Below, piece by piece: positions 1 through 8,073 of a stretch of 57,660 nucleotides of DNA. Every line of letters starts with the position of its first letter. The stretch's first letter is position 1. The translations under genes and the position numbers were made by a program. Under the pieces are notes generated by a model, which worked only from the letters and a program-made list of their open reading frames with translations, made no database searches and was not told the origin of the DNA. The DNA comes from Lactobacillus hamsteri DSM 5661 = JCM 6256 (GTDB lineage Bacteria; Bacillota; Bacilli; Lactobacillales; Lactobacillaceae), in NCBI RefSeq assembly GCF_000615445.1, contig NZ_BALY01000009.1, forward strand, positions 1 to 57,660. The letters are read 5' to 3'.

Positions 1-1026
1 CTTAAGGTCTGAAAGTTGCTTTGTAGATAAATATTGCTTAACAGAAGAAAAAATAATTTGAATACAAAATTTATTGTCAATCAACTCATTTAGTGAGTTA
101 CCCTTCCTTTTATCTTTATTTAACTTATTAATATACTCATTCGCTTGTATATGCGTAAACGGAATAGGATTAGTAAAATTTATTTTTCTCTTTAAACAAA
201 AATCAAATTTTTCATTTATTTTTTTGATTAAATTCGCCCTATATATATTGAGTGTATCATTATCATTTTTTAATGAAGCTACATCAGCAATATCATCAGG
301 TTTAGTCTGTCTTCTTTTTTCGTCCGGATTTGAATTAATTAGTACGTTTTTATCATTTTCGTTTGCTAACTCTAGATTTTTATCTTTAAATTTATATAAA
401 GTCTCATAACCCTTTAAATCATTTTTATTACTAATTGGATAAAATGCTGTCTGTCCCCAGTAAAGATAAGGCACTGTATCTCCATTCGGCATCTTATAAT
501 TTCCAAAATAATAATTAATAAATTGATAACTTTCAATCTGATTTATTGTAGGAGACAGATGTTTACGTAATAAATAAAAATTCCCCAGTTTGCCAGAAGA
601 AACTACATCATAACTACTTGGCCTGTAATTCGCTAACATATTAAGCAAAACGTTTAATTGCTGGTATGGTTTAAGATCTTCAATTTTTTCTGGGATAATT
701 TGAAAGATAATTTCATTACTTTTATCTTTATTAAAATCATCTAATGCTTTTTGAAGTTCTTCAAGAGTCATAGAATTACTACGTTCAAATATTAAATGAG
801 TTCTAGTCCCACCATCGTTTGTTTTCGAAGAATATTCACCAATTAATTTATCACGTAAAATATCATCAACAATAAAATGTTTTCTAAAAATAAATTTTAC
901 TTTTCCATCATAAATTGTTTTAATATTATACATTTCAAATTCTTTATTGAATTTATCTTCATCAAGTAAAAAATCAACTGTATTTAAAGGTATATCAGGA
1001 TGGCTTTCTTTTACGTTAATTTCCAT
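1..1026 (-). CDS. Unknown protein, third gene of helicase cassette (3' end outside window)
   Basis: An open frame runs from ATG at 1026 to the window edge without a stop, giving 342 N-terminal residues; its end is not in the window. It starts MEINVKESHPDIPLN and is rich in Lys, Asn, Asp and Ile, with no signal peptide or membrane segment. I do not recognise the family and see no clear nucleotide-binding or nuclease motif in the visible part. It lies 17 bases after the 138-residue nuclease-like frame and is co-oriented with the large helicase, so the three are probably one transcript. The ribosome site is a modest GAGAAG 8 bases before the ATG. From its neighbours it may be a partner subunit of a defence-type helicase-nuclease, but that is inference only. 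Confidence 0.7.
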   Translation of the reverse strand, partial: MEINVKESHPDIPLNTVDFLLDEDKFNKEFEMYNIKTIYDGKVKFIFRKHFIVDDILRDKLIGEYSSKTNDGGTRTHLIFERSNSMTLEELQKALDDFNKDKSNEIIFQIIPEKIEDLKPYQQLNVLLNMLANYRPSSYDVVSSGKLGNFYLLRKHLSPTINQIESYQFINYYFGNYKMPNGDTVPYLYWGQTAFYPISNKNDLKGYETLYKFKDKNLELANENDKNVLINSNPDEKRRQTKPDDIADVASLKNDNDTLNIYRANLIKKINEKFDFCLKRKINFTNPIPFTHIQANEYINKLNKDKRKGNSLNELIDNKFCIQIIFSSVKQYLSTKQLSDLK

Positions 1027-1043
1027 AGTTATTTTCTTCTCTC

Positions 1044-1460
1044 TTAAAGTTGCATATTATTAACTTTATTGAAAAAGTTAATTAAATCATTTTTATATCG
1101 ATTATTAATACCAAAAAGAGTATTATTTTTTAAATCGAAAAGATATGGTACTTCAGTTACTCTTACAGCTGGCAAATTTTCCCATTGTTGAATTGAATAT
1201 CTAATCTTAACATTAGGATCTGGATTTTTCTGAGCTAAATTAATCAAAATATAATTAATTCGGTTAAATCCTAAATCGACTAATTTCTTAACTTTGTAAT
1301 ATCTACGTCTATAATATTCGTCAGCCTTAGGCCGAGATTCCCAGAATTTTACATCGTAAATATTAAGAACATCTTTTGTTGAATTAGTATCAGCAAAATC
1401 TCCTATTTCTTTGCAATCAGCAAGTTTGCCATCTAAGAATTCAGGATTTGTATAGTCCAC
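1044..1460 (-). CDS. PD-(D/E)xK nuclease-like fragment, probably displaced C-terminus of the helicase
   Basis: 138 residues, starting at a GTG that shares its first G with the TAG stop of the helicase. Visible motifs are GDFAD followed about 12 residues later by IYDVKFWES, i.e. a D...DxK arrangement as in PD-(D/E)xK nucleases, then a basic helix (RRRYYKVKK). The conserved Glu helix that normally precedes this motif is instead the last visible helix of the upstream helicase (FGEIATQYIFEH). One extra T in the T run at 1461-1463 would fuse the two frames into about 1428 residues, reading through QFILVDYTNPE. I therefore see this as the nuclease half of a helicase-nuclease, split by a frameshift that is real, programmed or a sequencing error. 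No good independent ribosome site precedes the GTG. Confidence 0.6.
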   Translation of the reverse strand: MDYTNPEFLDGKLADCKEIGDFADTNSTKDVLNIYDVKFWESRPKADEYYRRRYYKVKKLVDLGFNRINYILINLAQKNPDPNVKIRYSIQQWENLPAVRVTEVPYLFDLKNNTLFGINNRYKNDLINFFNKVNNMQL

Positions 1461-4400
1461 TAAATGAATTGCTTCACGCCTAGTTCGTTTATTTTATGTT
1501 CAAAAATATATTGAGTTGCAATTTCTCCAAATGCACCAAGCATCATCATATATATTGATGGATTAAGAAGGTATGTGGCTTTTTTGCCAAAATTAGTAAA
1601 CATTGGTACTTTACTTAATAAAGTATTTTCGAATTCGGTATCGCTTGAATCTTTATTTCGATTAATCAATTCTTTACTAAGAAGATTTATTTCTTCTTGA
1701 TTTAAAAAATCGATTGGCTTTATTGTTTGATAATATTTCTTCAAGCCATCAACATTATTTAATATTGTTGCCATACGATTATTCTCACTCAGATCAATTT
1801 TAATAATCTGATTTTTATTTTCTTTGAGTTCTGGTGAATTCGCATCCCAAATAATTTTTTTATATTCTTCATGATGAGCAAAATTATCTAAGTTGCTATT
1901 AGGATTATTAGTAGTCACATAATAGCAATTAACAGGTTCAGGTGCTTTAATATATGCAAAATGCAGCCATGATGCAAGACGTGAGTCACTATTCAATTGA
2001 CTAGAATTTTGCAAAGTAGCTAAGTATTCTTGCATACACTGATTTTCTTTTTCATCTAAAATTGGTTGTTGCAATATAACACTACGGCAACGATCATATG
2101 CAAGCCAAAATTTCGGAGCATTTTCTCCAACTTTACTTTTAATTTGTTGTGCTTTTTGTAGTGACTCGTGGATGATAAACATATTATTTTCTTCGTCCAT
2201 AGTTGTTAATTCTGGCAAATCATCAATAGTTAATGAACCAAAGCTATTAACTAAGCTTTCTTCCAATGCTGTCAAAATCGGGTATTGTTTGCCGCTATAT
2301 TCCTTATTCCCATATTCTTTAAAATTCGTCTTCTTCTCAATTTCTGGATCAAAGAAAATTAATTGCTTCAAACGATTATCAGTACGATTCAATCGTCCCA
2401 AAGCTTGCGCTATAATTGCCGTACTTGAAGCTCGTGCACCTCTAGTTTTTGTATAACCAATATATTTAGCATAATCATCATATTCTTCATTTTCACCAAA
2501 AATATCATTCATCCATGAACCTCGTTGCAAAATTCTTCGAATTTCTGCTAAATATTGCTTTCTAGCTAAATTTCCAAACCAAGAAAGACGATTAAAACTA
2601 ACAGCTGATTCCAAAATAGCAAGTGTACGCTCTTCAAAATTTTGAGTTGGTTTAATTTGGTTCGGTGAAGTAACAACATTGGTTACATGAGAAAGATATA
2701 TTGCATCCCAATCTTTACGATCTTCTTTTGGACGTTCACCCAAATTCAGATCAACAACTTTATCCTTAATTTCACTTATATCAGGAATCTTATAATCAAT
2801 ATTTTGTCCATTTCCCATAGTGGCATAGGTTGAAATCACTATGCGCATTCGACCTTTTTCCAGACTATTTATTACTTTTTCTACATTTCCATTATTAAAA
2901 TCTTTTGAATCCCAAAAATTAATTAGTTGGTCATCATAATCGCCTTTTTTAGCAACCAGTGGTAATGAATATTTATGCTGCCTAATATAATAACTAACAA
3001 TATTGTTTAATGCCTGCATTTGACTACCATTGATCTTGGCATTTATTAAGCATAATAATGAACGATATTCAATATGTGATTGATGGTAGTTGATAAACCT
3101 AATAATAGATTGCAATAAATAAAGATGCGGTATCAAGTGTGCTATTTGTGGATCATCTGCATACTCTTCATTAATTTCCTTAAAGGACAGTCCCCAAATA
3201 TAACTATTATTATCGAAATGTATATCTAAAAAATTATTAATATTATCAGCTAATTTTGCATTATATAAGCATATGTCTTTTTCATCTAAAATATCGTCAA
3301 TTACATCGTGCAAAATTTCATTTTTATTTGCAGTAACATAATCCATAAATTTAAACGCTACAGGCATTATTTGTTTTTTCTGCTCAGTGAGCAATTTTCT
3401 AAACATATCTAAAAGTTTTTCGTCGGTTTGATTAATATAATGATTATTAAGATGGGCCTGTAACCAAAAGCGTGAATAATTATTAAAATCTTCTGCTAGA
3501 TCGCCTGTTGCATCCAATGCAAAAATTTTCATTTTTGTCGCCATATCAGCCACAATACGGTCACTAGTATTAGGAATCTGCATCCATTTAATACTTACAA
3601 AATTATCACGATCAACTTCAACCACATAAAAATTTATTCCTTGCGTAAATAAATCTTCATCATAAGACTTATGAAGTGAAACATTTAAATTTGTTTGATA
3701 AATTTTATTAAAAATCTCATAAGCCTTAGTTTCATTGCCTTTATGAACAAATAAATTACGAACTAACCATCTAATATCACCGTCATGCTTTTTATTTTTA
3801 TTAAAGGCAGTTACAGATAAATTCCATACTGAAGAAATTAATGCATTTCGCAATTTTGGAAGTAACCAAGATACGCTAATATAACGATCATTATTATTTT
3901 TCTTTTTTAGTTCTTGCCTAATTTTCTTAATTCTATTAATTTTTTCTTTTTTATCCGTAATATCTTCAAAACTGCTCCCAATATCAATCAATACGTTAAA
4001 ATGTGTTTTATTATTATTTTTAGTATCAATAAGATAGCGTAAGGATCCGCTTGAATTACTCTCCTGTATAGAAAATTCTGGTGATGAAGCAAACATGGTT
4101 CTATTACGTTTTAAGCTATCATCAGGATGTAAGGCATACTGCAATTTATATTTTTTAAATATCTTAGTGATAGGAGCTATTATTTTTCTTAATTTCTTCT
4201 TAGTACTCTCTGGATCATCTGCAATTATTCCCGTTTCCAACTGTGATTTTGAAAGATCATAAATTATTGAACAGGCTAATATCAAATCATTGTCAACAAT
4301 AGCATTTTGATTAATCATAGATTGAATATCAGACTGTGTTTTTGAACTTTCATCTAAGAAAAGCATCGCTCCATTTTTGTTTATTTTAGGAATAACATCA

Positions 4401-5329
4401 TATAAATGTATCTGTGAGGACATTATCATATTATTTGGATAAACCAACTTAGAGATAGTAACCATATTTACTGGATAAATAGCCAGTCCTAAAGCTGAAT
4501 AAAGCAAGCGCACAAGCTTAAAATTTTGAAAACAATATACTAATTGCTGATCAAGATAATTAATCTGAATGTGATCTCGTAAATTTTTAAGCGAATATTT
4601 ACAGATTGACTCTTGATCCAATTTTTTAGAAAACGCCATGTATGGTCCATCATAATTGCCATTAGTCAATTGATTTACCATCATTGCCTTAGTAAAAATC
4701 AAACGAAGTATTTTATTCAACTCTGATCTATTGCTATTTTTACTTCGTTGAATTTGTTGAATCATTTGACCATAAATATTTTGACCAGATTCTTCATTCT
4801 TGGAAGTTAAGCTACTATAATAGCGAATATTTTCACTATATTTATTCAGAACATCAAGCAATTTATCATAAATTTTCTTAGCTATTATTTTTTGATTGTA
4901 CAGTTTTCGAAATTCGGAAATAATCTCTTTTTTAGTTTGAGGGACTTGCCACGAATCACTAAAGTTTTTTTCATCTTCTATAACGGAATAAATACGATGA
5001 ATATATTTTTTCTTATTTCTTTTTTCTAATGCTGATATTCGTGGGAAATCATAACTATTATTACCAGGAAGATTGTTCTTTTTAGATGTAGTAAAAACCA
5101 CAGTACATGGTTTCATATTATCTTTTTCAATCATATCTGCAACTTTTTCATCACAAATTTCTTTAGAAGCCATGGACTTACCAGCACCTGTTAATGGCGA
5201 TAATTGAATTAAGCCGTAATGTTGACCATCTTTATTTATATCAAGTTTATCCAGTTTTTCATTTAAATTGAGCATTTCTTTTTTAATTTCATTTTTAAAT
5301 GAATCTGGGGAAAATATTTTGTTATTCAT
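1460..5329 (-). CDS. Large SF2-like helicase/ATPase, putative defence protein
   Basis: 1289 residues. The Walker A motif SPLTGAGKS is at residues 44-52, a Walker B-like MLFLDESSK at about 320-328, a TYATMGNGQNID segment typical of motif V, and a motif VI QALGRLNRTDNR near residue 975. Together these make a superfamily 2 helicase with a very long insertion between the two RecA-like halves. The C-terminus ends in a helix (FGEIATQYIFEH) that looks like the start of a PD-(D/E)xK nuclease domain continued in the next frame. It is not a recognisable Cas3, HsdR or DISARM protein to me. It is the first gene of a three-frame operon and begins with a good AAAAGG ribosome site. The promoter carries a SOS-box-like dyad. 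The role (nucleic-acid translocation and cleavage against invaders) is inferred. Confidence 0.75.
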   Translation of the reverse strand: MNNKIFSPDSFKNEIKKEMLNLNEKLDKLDINKDGQHYGLIQLSPLTGAGKSMASKEICDEKVADMIEKDNMKPCTVVFTTSKKNNLPGNNSYDFPRISALEKRNKKKYIHRIYSVIEDEKNFSDSWQVPQTKKEIISEFRKLYNQKIIAKKIYDKLLDVLNKYSENIRYYSSLTSKNEESGQNIYGQMIQQIQRSKNSNRSELNKILRLIFTKAMMVNQLTNGNYDGPYMAFSKKLDQESICKYSLKNLRDHIQINYLDQQLVYCFQNFKLVRLLYSALGLAIYPVNMVTISKLVYPNNMIMSSQIHLYDVIPKINKNGAMLFLDESSKTQSDIQSMINQNAIVDNDLILACSIIYDLSKSQLETGIIADDPESTKKKLRKIIAPITKIFKKYKLQYALHPDDSLKRNRTMFASSPEFSIQESNSSGSLRYLIDTKNNNKTHFNVLIDIGSSFEDITDKKEKINRIKKIRQELKKKNNNDRYISVSWLLPKLRNALISSVWNLSVTAFNKNKKHDGDIRWLVRNLFVHKGNETKAYEIFNKIYQTNLNVSLHKSYDEDLFTQGINFYVVEVDRDNFVSIKWMQIPNTSDRIVADMATKMKIFALDATGDLAEDFNNYSRFWLQAHLNNHYINQTDEKLLDMFRKLLTEQKKQIMPVAFKFMDYVTANKNEILHDVIDDILDEKDICLYNAKLADNINNFLDIHFDNNSYIWGLSFKEINEEYADDPQIAHLIPHLYLLQSIIRFINYHQSHIEYRSLLCLINAKINGSQMQALNNIVSYYIRQHKYSLPLVAKKGDYDDQLINFWDSKDFNNGNVEKVINSLEKGRMRIVISTYATMGNGQNIDYKIPDISEIKDKVVDLNLGERPKEDRKDWDAIYLSHVTNVVTSPNQIKPTQNFEERTLAILESAVSFNRLSWFGNLARKQYLAEIRRILQRGSWMNDIFGENEEYDDYAKYIGYTKTRGARASSTAIIAQALGRLNRTDNRLKQLIFFDPEIEKKTNFKEYGNKEYSGKQYPILTALEESLVNSFGSLTIDDLPELTTMDEENNMFIIHESLQKAQQIKSKVGENAPKFWLAYDRCRSVILQQPILDEKENQCMQEYLATLQNSSQLNSDSRLASWLHFAYIKAPEPVNCYYVTTNNPNSNLDNFAHHEEYKKIIWDANSPELKENKNQIIKIDLSENNRMATILNNVDGLKKYYQTIKPIDFLNQEEINLLSKELINRNKDSSDTEFENTLLSKVPMFTNFGKKATYLLNPSIYMMMLGAFGEIATQYIFEHKINELGVKQFI

Positions 5330-5371
5330 TTTTCCACGATCCTTTTCTAAATGTGGTATTTATTCCTGCAC

Positions 5372-5431
5372 CGAATATTTGTTCTCGAGAACTTACATTC
5401 GAGTATACACTTATTTTTCACAATACACAAA
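5372..5431 (-). promoter_or_regulatory. Promoter with SOS-box-like dyad upstream of the helicase cassette
   Basis: On the minus strand a TTTGTG (-35, 5426-5431) is 18 bases from TATACT (-10, 5402-5407). Directly downstream lie two half-dyads, 5388-5401 and 5372-5385 (plus strand agaacttacattcg and cgaatatttgttct). They meet in a perfect 12-bp palindrome, gttctcgagaac. Each half matches the Firmicute LexA box CGAAC-N4-GTTCG at 8 of 10 fixed positions. Overlap with the transcription start region suggests repression by LexA or a cassette-specific regulator. Confidence 0.55.
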
Positions 5432-5480
5432 CATATTTTCGGGATTTGATTATTTCTATTAAAATATTTTTTAAAATTAA

Positions 5481-5509
5481 AAAAGCTACTCAAAACTTGA
5501 GTAGCTTTT
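5481..5509 (-). terminator. Rho-independent terminator after the DUF438 gene
   Basis: Perfect 13-bp stem (aaaagctactcaa and its complement) with a 3-base loop, 4 bases after the stop of the hemerythrin-PAS gene. The flanking A/T runs allow it to work on both strands. Confidence 0.85.
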
Positions 5510-5513
5510 ATTC

Positions 5514-6722
5514 TTACAAACTCTTCTTTTCACCCGTCAGTTGCTTAATCTTGGTAATATCTTCGGCCACTTCTAAGCAACCTAAATATTTACCTTCTTC
5601 ATCCCTAACAGCATAATACCTTAAATACAACGTTTTTCCCATCTTTTTTGGAGTGAACCAATATTCAATTTCATCACGCTTGCCTGTATGAAAATCATTA
5701 AAAATTTTCTCAATCAACGGCCTACTAGTTGCCGTATGACATGAAAAAACGGAATTTCCAATTGCATTTTTAGAATGCGGATAAATATTAGCGCCACCAC
5801 CGAAGTAAGCAACCTTATCATTTTCATCAATAAAAGTTAACGCAAACGGCAATAAATCTAAAATTGCGGAAAGTTGCTCTAAGTTAAGCGCACCTTCCTT
5901 AAAATTAATAAAGAAAGAACGCAAATTATTAACCGAAATTGGTCTTTCTGCTCTTTTTGGCAAATCAGGTTTCCAATTCATTGGTGGATTAATCAAAGTA
6001 TAGCCAATTTGCGTTTCTTCTTGCTTAACGTTATACCAATCTTCTGGAGTAGCAACTTCATCAATCATCGGAATCATGATTTTTTCCTCTTTAAAAATCA
6101 TTTCCAATACTTCATGGCTTGCTTTTTCAATTGTATCTTTAATTTTGTCTTTATTTGCCGGGATTTCATCTACTGCATTTTGAGCATTCCTAATATAACC
6201 ACGAATTTCATCGTCAACGCCCCACATTACTTGCGGTGGTGCAGTAATATCATATTTATTCATTAATGGAAAAAGCGAAACTTCTTTTCGAGCATAATGC
6301 TTATCAAGCGTTGCTAAATCAGCTAATGCATGCTTAATTTTATCCAAAGTAGAATCATAATTTGTTTCTTCCCACTTTTTTAAATTAGGAAGTAAATAAT
6401 CTTCGATTAATGACTTAATAACGACATTTTCTTGTTTAATCGTATATACGGGATGCCCTGGAATTAAAAAATCTGGATTTTCATCATTTTCCTTAATACT
6501 GCCTTTAAAGACATCGGCATGAACATTGCACAAATATTGAATTTGTCGTGGATCAAGTCCTTGAGCAATCAATTCACGCTCAGCTGCCGTAATTTCTGCA
6601 ACATCTACCTGATCAAATTCTTTTTCAAACATTTTTTTAGCAGTTGAAAAATCGCCACCATCCTGAATAAAATGCAAAATTTTAAGAATTGCATCTTGGC
6701 GTTCTTTACTCAAATTTTTCAT
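5514..6722 (-). CDS. DUF438 / hemerythrin / PAS domain protein
   Basis: 402 residues. The N-terminal 70 residues are a DUF438-type helical domain, followed by a hemerythrin HHE-type four-helix bundle at about 85-240 (metal-ligand-like segments HYARKE and SHEVLEMIFKEEK), and a C-terminal PAS domain at about 275-395 (FALTFIDENDKVAYFGG ... YLGCLEVAEDIT). Proteins of this build sense or handle O2, NO or heme and can deliver iron for Fe-S repair; the exact ligand cannot be told here. Its ATG overlaps the stop of the DUF59/DUF1858 gene by one base, so the two are translationally coupled. Placement behind the anaerobic ribonucleotide reductase genes fits a role in redox or NO stress. The end is a strong terminator. 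Confidence 0.85.
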   Translation of the reverse strand: MKNLSKERQDAILKILHFIQDGGDFSTAKKMFEKEFDQVDVAEITAAERELIAQGLDPRQIQYLCNVHADVFKGSIKENDENPDFLIPGHPVYTIKQENVVIKSLIEDYLLPNLKKWEETNYDSTLDKIKHALADLATLDKHYARKEVSLFPLMNKYDITAPPQVMWGVDDEIRGYIRNAQNAVDEIPANKDKIKDTIEKASHEVLEMIFKEEKIMIPMIDEVATPEDWYNVKQEETQIGYTLINPPMNWKPDLPKRAERPISVNNLRSFFINFKEGALNLEQLSAILDLLPFALTFIDENDKVAYFGGGANIYPHSKNAIGNSVFSCHTATSRPLIEKIFNDFHTGKRDEIEYWFTPKKMGKTLYLRYYAVRDEEGKYLGCLEVAEDITKIKQLTGEKKSL

Positions 6723-7303
6723 TATTCAATCACCTTATAGCCTTTATCTTCAAAAGCCTGTTTAATTTTGTTCAAATCAAGCTTCATGGCTTGTGCGCCT
6801 AATGGAACCGTCATTACTCTACCTACAGTTTTAAGCAAACCAGGAATTTTAATTCTCGTAAAACCACACTCATACATAATTTGAACAAAATCGGGATATT
6901 CCTCAGCTAATTTTTTAATTGGTACAGAAAAGTCAATAACTTTTTCTTCATTACTACTTTCACCAACTTCTTCCGTAGATTTTTCGCCTTCAAGCATCCC
7001 TAACTGTTTCTTAGCAGCTTTCGTCATTCGCTCAGGCGACCACACTGGATACCAAACAAGTTTTACTTCGCAAGAATTAATACCATTAACTGATAAAACT
7101 GCTTTTTGAATATGATCTTGTAAATATGTAGAAAGCGGACAGCCACTGATTGTTAAAGTCATCTTAACTATTGCTTGATCACCTTCAATATCAATACCAT
7201 AAATTAAACCGAGGTTTACAACATCAACCTGCAATTCTGGATCGATCACGCCCTGTAATGCTGTCATGATTTGATCTACTAATTTTAAATTTGCTTCTTT
7301 CAT
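6722..7303 (-). CDS. DUF59 (MIP18/SufT-like) plus DUF1858 protein
   Basis: 193 residues from ATG 7303, chosen because TTGGAG lies 7 bases upstream; the longer frame to 7381 would run through a terminator and into nrdG. Residues 1-95 are a MIP18/DUF59 domain (VIDPELQVDVVNLGLIY and the Cys-containing TISGCPLSTY), a family used in Fe-S cluster delivery. Residues about 120-193 are a DUF1858 domain (VIDFSVPIKKLAEEYPDF ... YECGFTRI), the short domain also found at the N-terminus of ScdA/RIC iron-sulfur repair proteins. It is coupled to the hemerythrin-PAS gene. Together the pair resembles a split Fe-S repair/NO-tolerance system; this is inference from domain content. Confidence 0.85.
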   Translation of the reverse strand: MKEANLKLVDQIMTALQGVIDPELQVDVVNLGLIYGIDIEGDQAIVKMTLTISGCPLSTYLQDHIQKAVLSVNGINSCEVKLVWYPVWSPERMTKAAKKQLGMLEGEKSTEEVGESSNEEKVIDFSVPIKKLAEEYPDFVQIMYECGFTRIKIPGLLKTVGRVMTVPLGAQAMKLDLNKIKQAFEDKGYKVIE

Positions 7304-7320
7304 TATTTTTCTCCAATAAA

Positions 7321-7355
7321 AAAGGTAATTGTACTTATATTTTACAATTACCTTT
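7321..7355 (-). terminator. Terminator between nrdG and the DUF59 gene
   Basis: Stem of 12-13 bp (aaaggtaattgta and complement, loop of about 9) followed on the minus strand by TTTTTTATT. It lies 5 bases after the nrdG stop and just before the ribosome site of the DUF59 gene, so it probably attenuates rather than fully blocks read-through. Confidence 0.75.
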
Positions 7356-7359
7356 TCCT

Positions 7360-8073
7360 TCATCGAACTAATTTGTCCCAAATAACAATCTTACCAGCTT
7401 CAAGCGACTTCGGAACATCAATAATACGCTGATTGCTTGAGCCTCTAAATTGCAAAGTCAAATCTTTTTTAGCTTCCAAAAATCGTCCATCAACTAAAAT
7501 ATCGATTTTAGACAACATTTCTTTTTTATCAGGAGTCTCTTTTTGAAGCTCATCCCAAGTATAGCCAGACCAAGACCAAATATCCTTGCTATGGCCAAAT
7601 TCTTTCCTAATTCGATTGATTAACTTTAAGCAAACCCAGGTATTAAGAAACGGCTCGCCACCTAACAAAGTCAGACCCTGAACATAAGATTGCGACAAAT
7701 CAGTAATAATTTTATCTTCTAGTTCTTGAGTATACGGTTGACCGTAATTAAAATTTTGAGCTGCTAAATTATAACATCCAGGACAGTCAAACAAGCATCC
7801 CGAAACATAAAGACTGCAACGCACCCCTTCACCATCAACAAAATTAAAAGGTTTATAATCTGCGATTTTATGCAAACTCAAATCTTCCGCTTTCCATTCT
7901 TGAGGTTTAGGATTTTTAGGCAATCTTTTTTGTCTCAATAATTTTTTAGCATGCTCAACTTGTGGTTTATATTGATTGGCATCAACAAACATCGTATCAC
8001 CATCAATATTAACTTTGACCATGCTGTTGCGAATATCCGGTCCCTCTTGTTTATTTCTATCTTTCTCCGGCAT
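7360..8073 (-). CDS. nrdG: Anaerobic ribonucleoside-triphosphate reductase activating protein
   Basis: 237 residues from ATG 8073 (MPEKDRNKQEGPDIRN). The longer frame to 8199 lies inside nrdD and is unlikely. It is a radical-SAM enzyme that installs the glycyl radical on NrdD. The [4Fe-4S]/SAM motif CLFDCPGC has the expected Cx3Cx2C spacing, and a GGEP motif (TLLGGEPF) follows about 60 residues later. The N-terminus, about 80 residues before the cluster motif, is longer than in many NrdG proteins. The start overlaps the nrdD end by 17 bases, so the two are translationally coupled. Expected to act only under oxygen-free conditions and to be controlled by NrdR through the shared promoter. Confidence 0.93.
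   Translation of the reverse strand: MPEKDRNKQEGPDIRNSMVKVNIDGDTMFVDANQYKPQVEHAKKLLRQKRLPKNPKPQEWKAEDLSLHKIADYKPFNFVDGEGVRCSLYVSGCLFDCPGCYNLAAQNFNYGQPYTQELEDKIITDLSQSYVQGLTLLGGEPFLNTWVCLKLINRIRKEFGHSKDIWSWSGYTWDELQKETPDKKEMLSKIDILVDGRFLEAKKDLTLQFRGSSNQRIIDVPKSLEAGKIVIWDKLVR

Noticed and set aside
74-409. Plus-strand frame with hydrophobic sequence
   Set aside because: It is the shadow of the edge-truncated minus-strand gene, has no ribosome site, and its hydrophobicity comes from antisense of Lys/Asn-rich codons.
7306-7381. N-terminal extension of the DUF59 protein
   Set aside because: It would be translated through the nrdG terminator and overlaps nrdG; the ATG at 7303 has a proper ribosome site.
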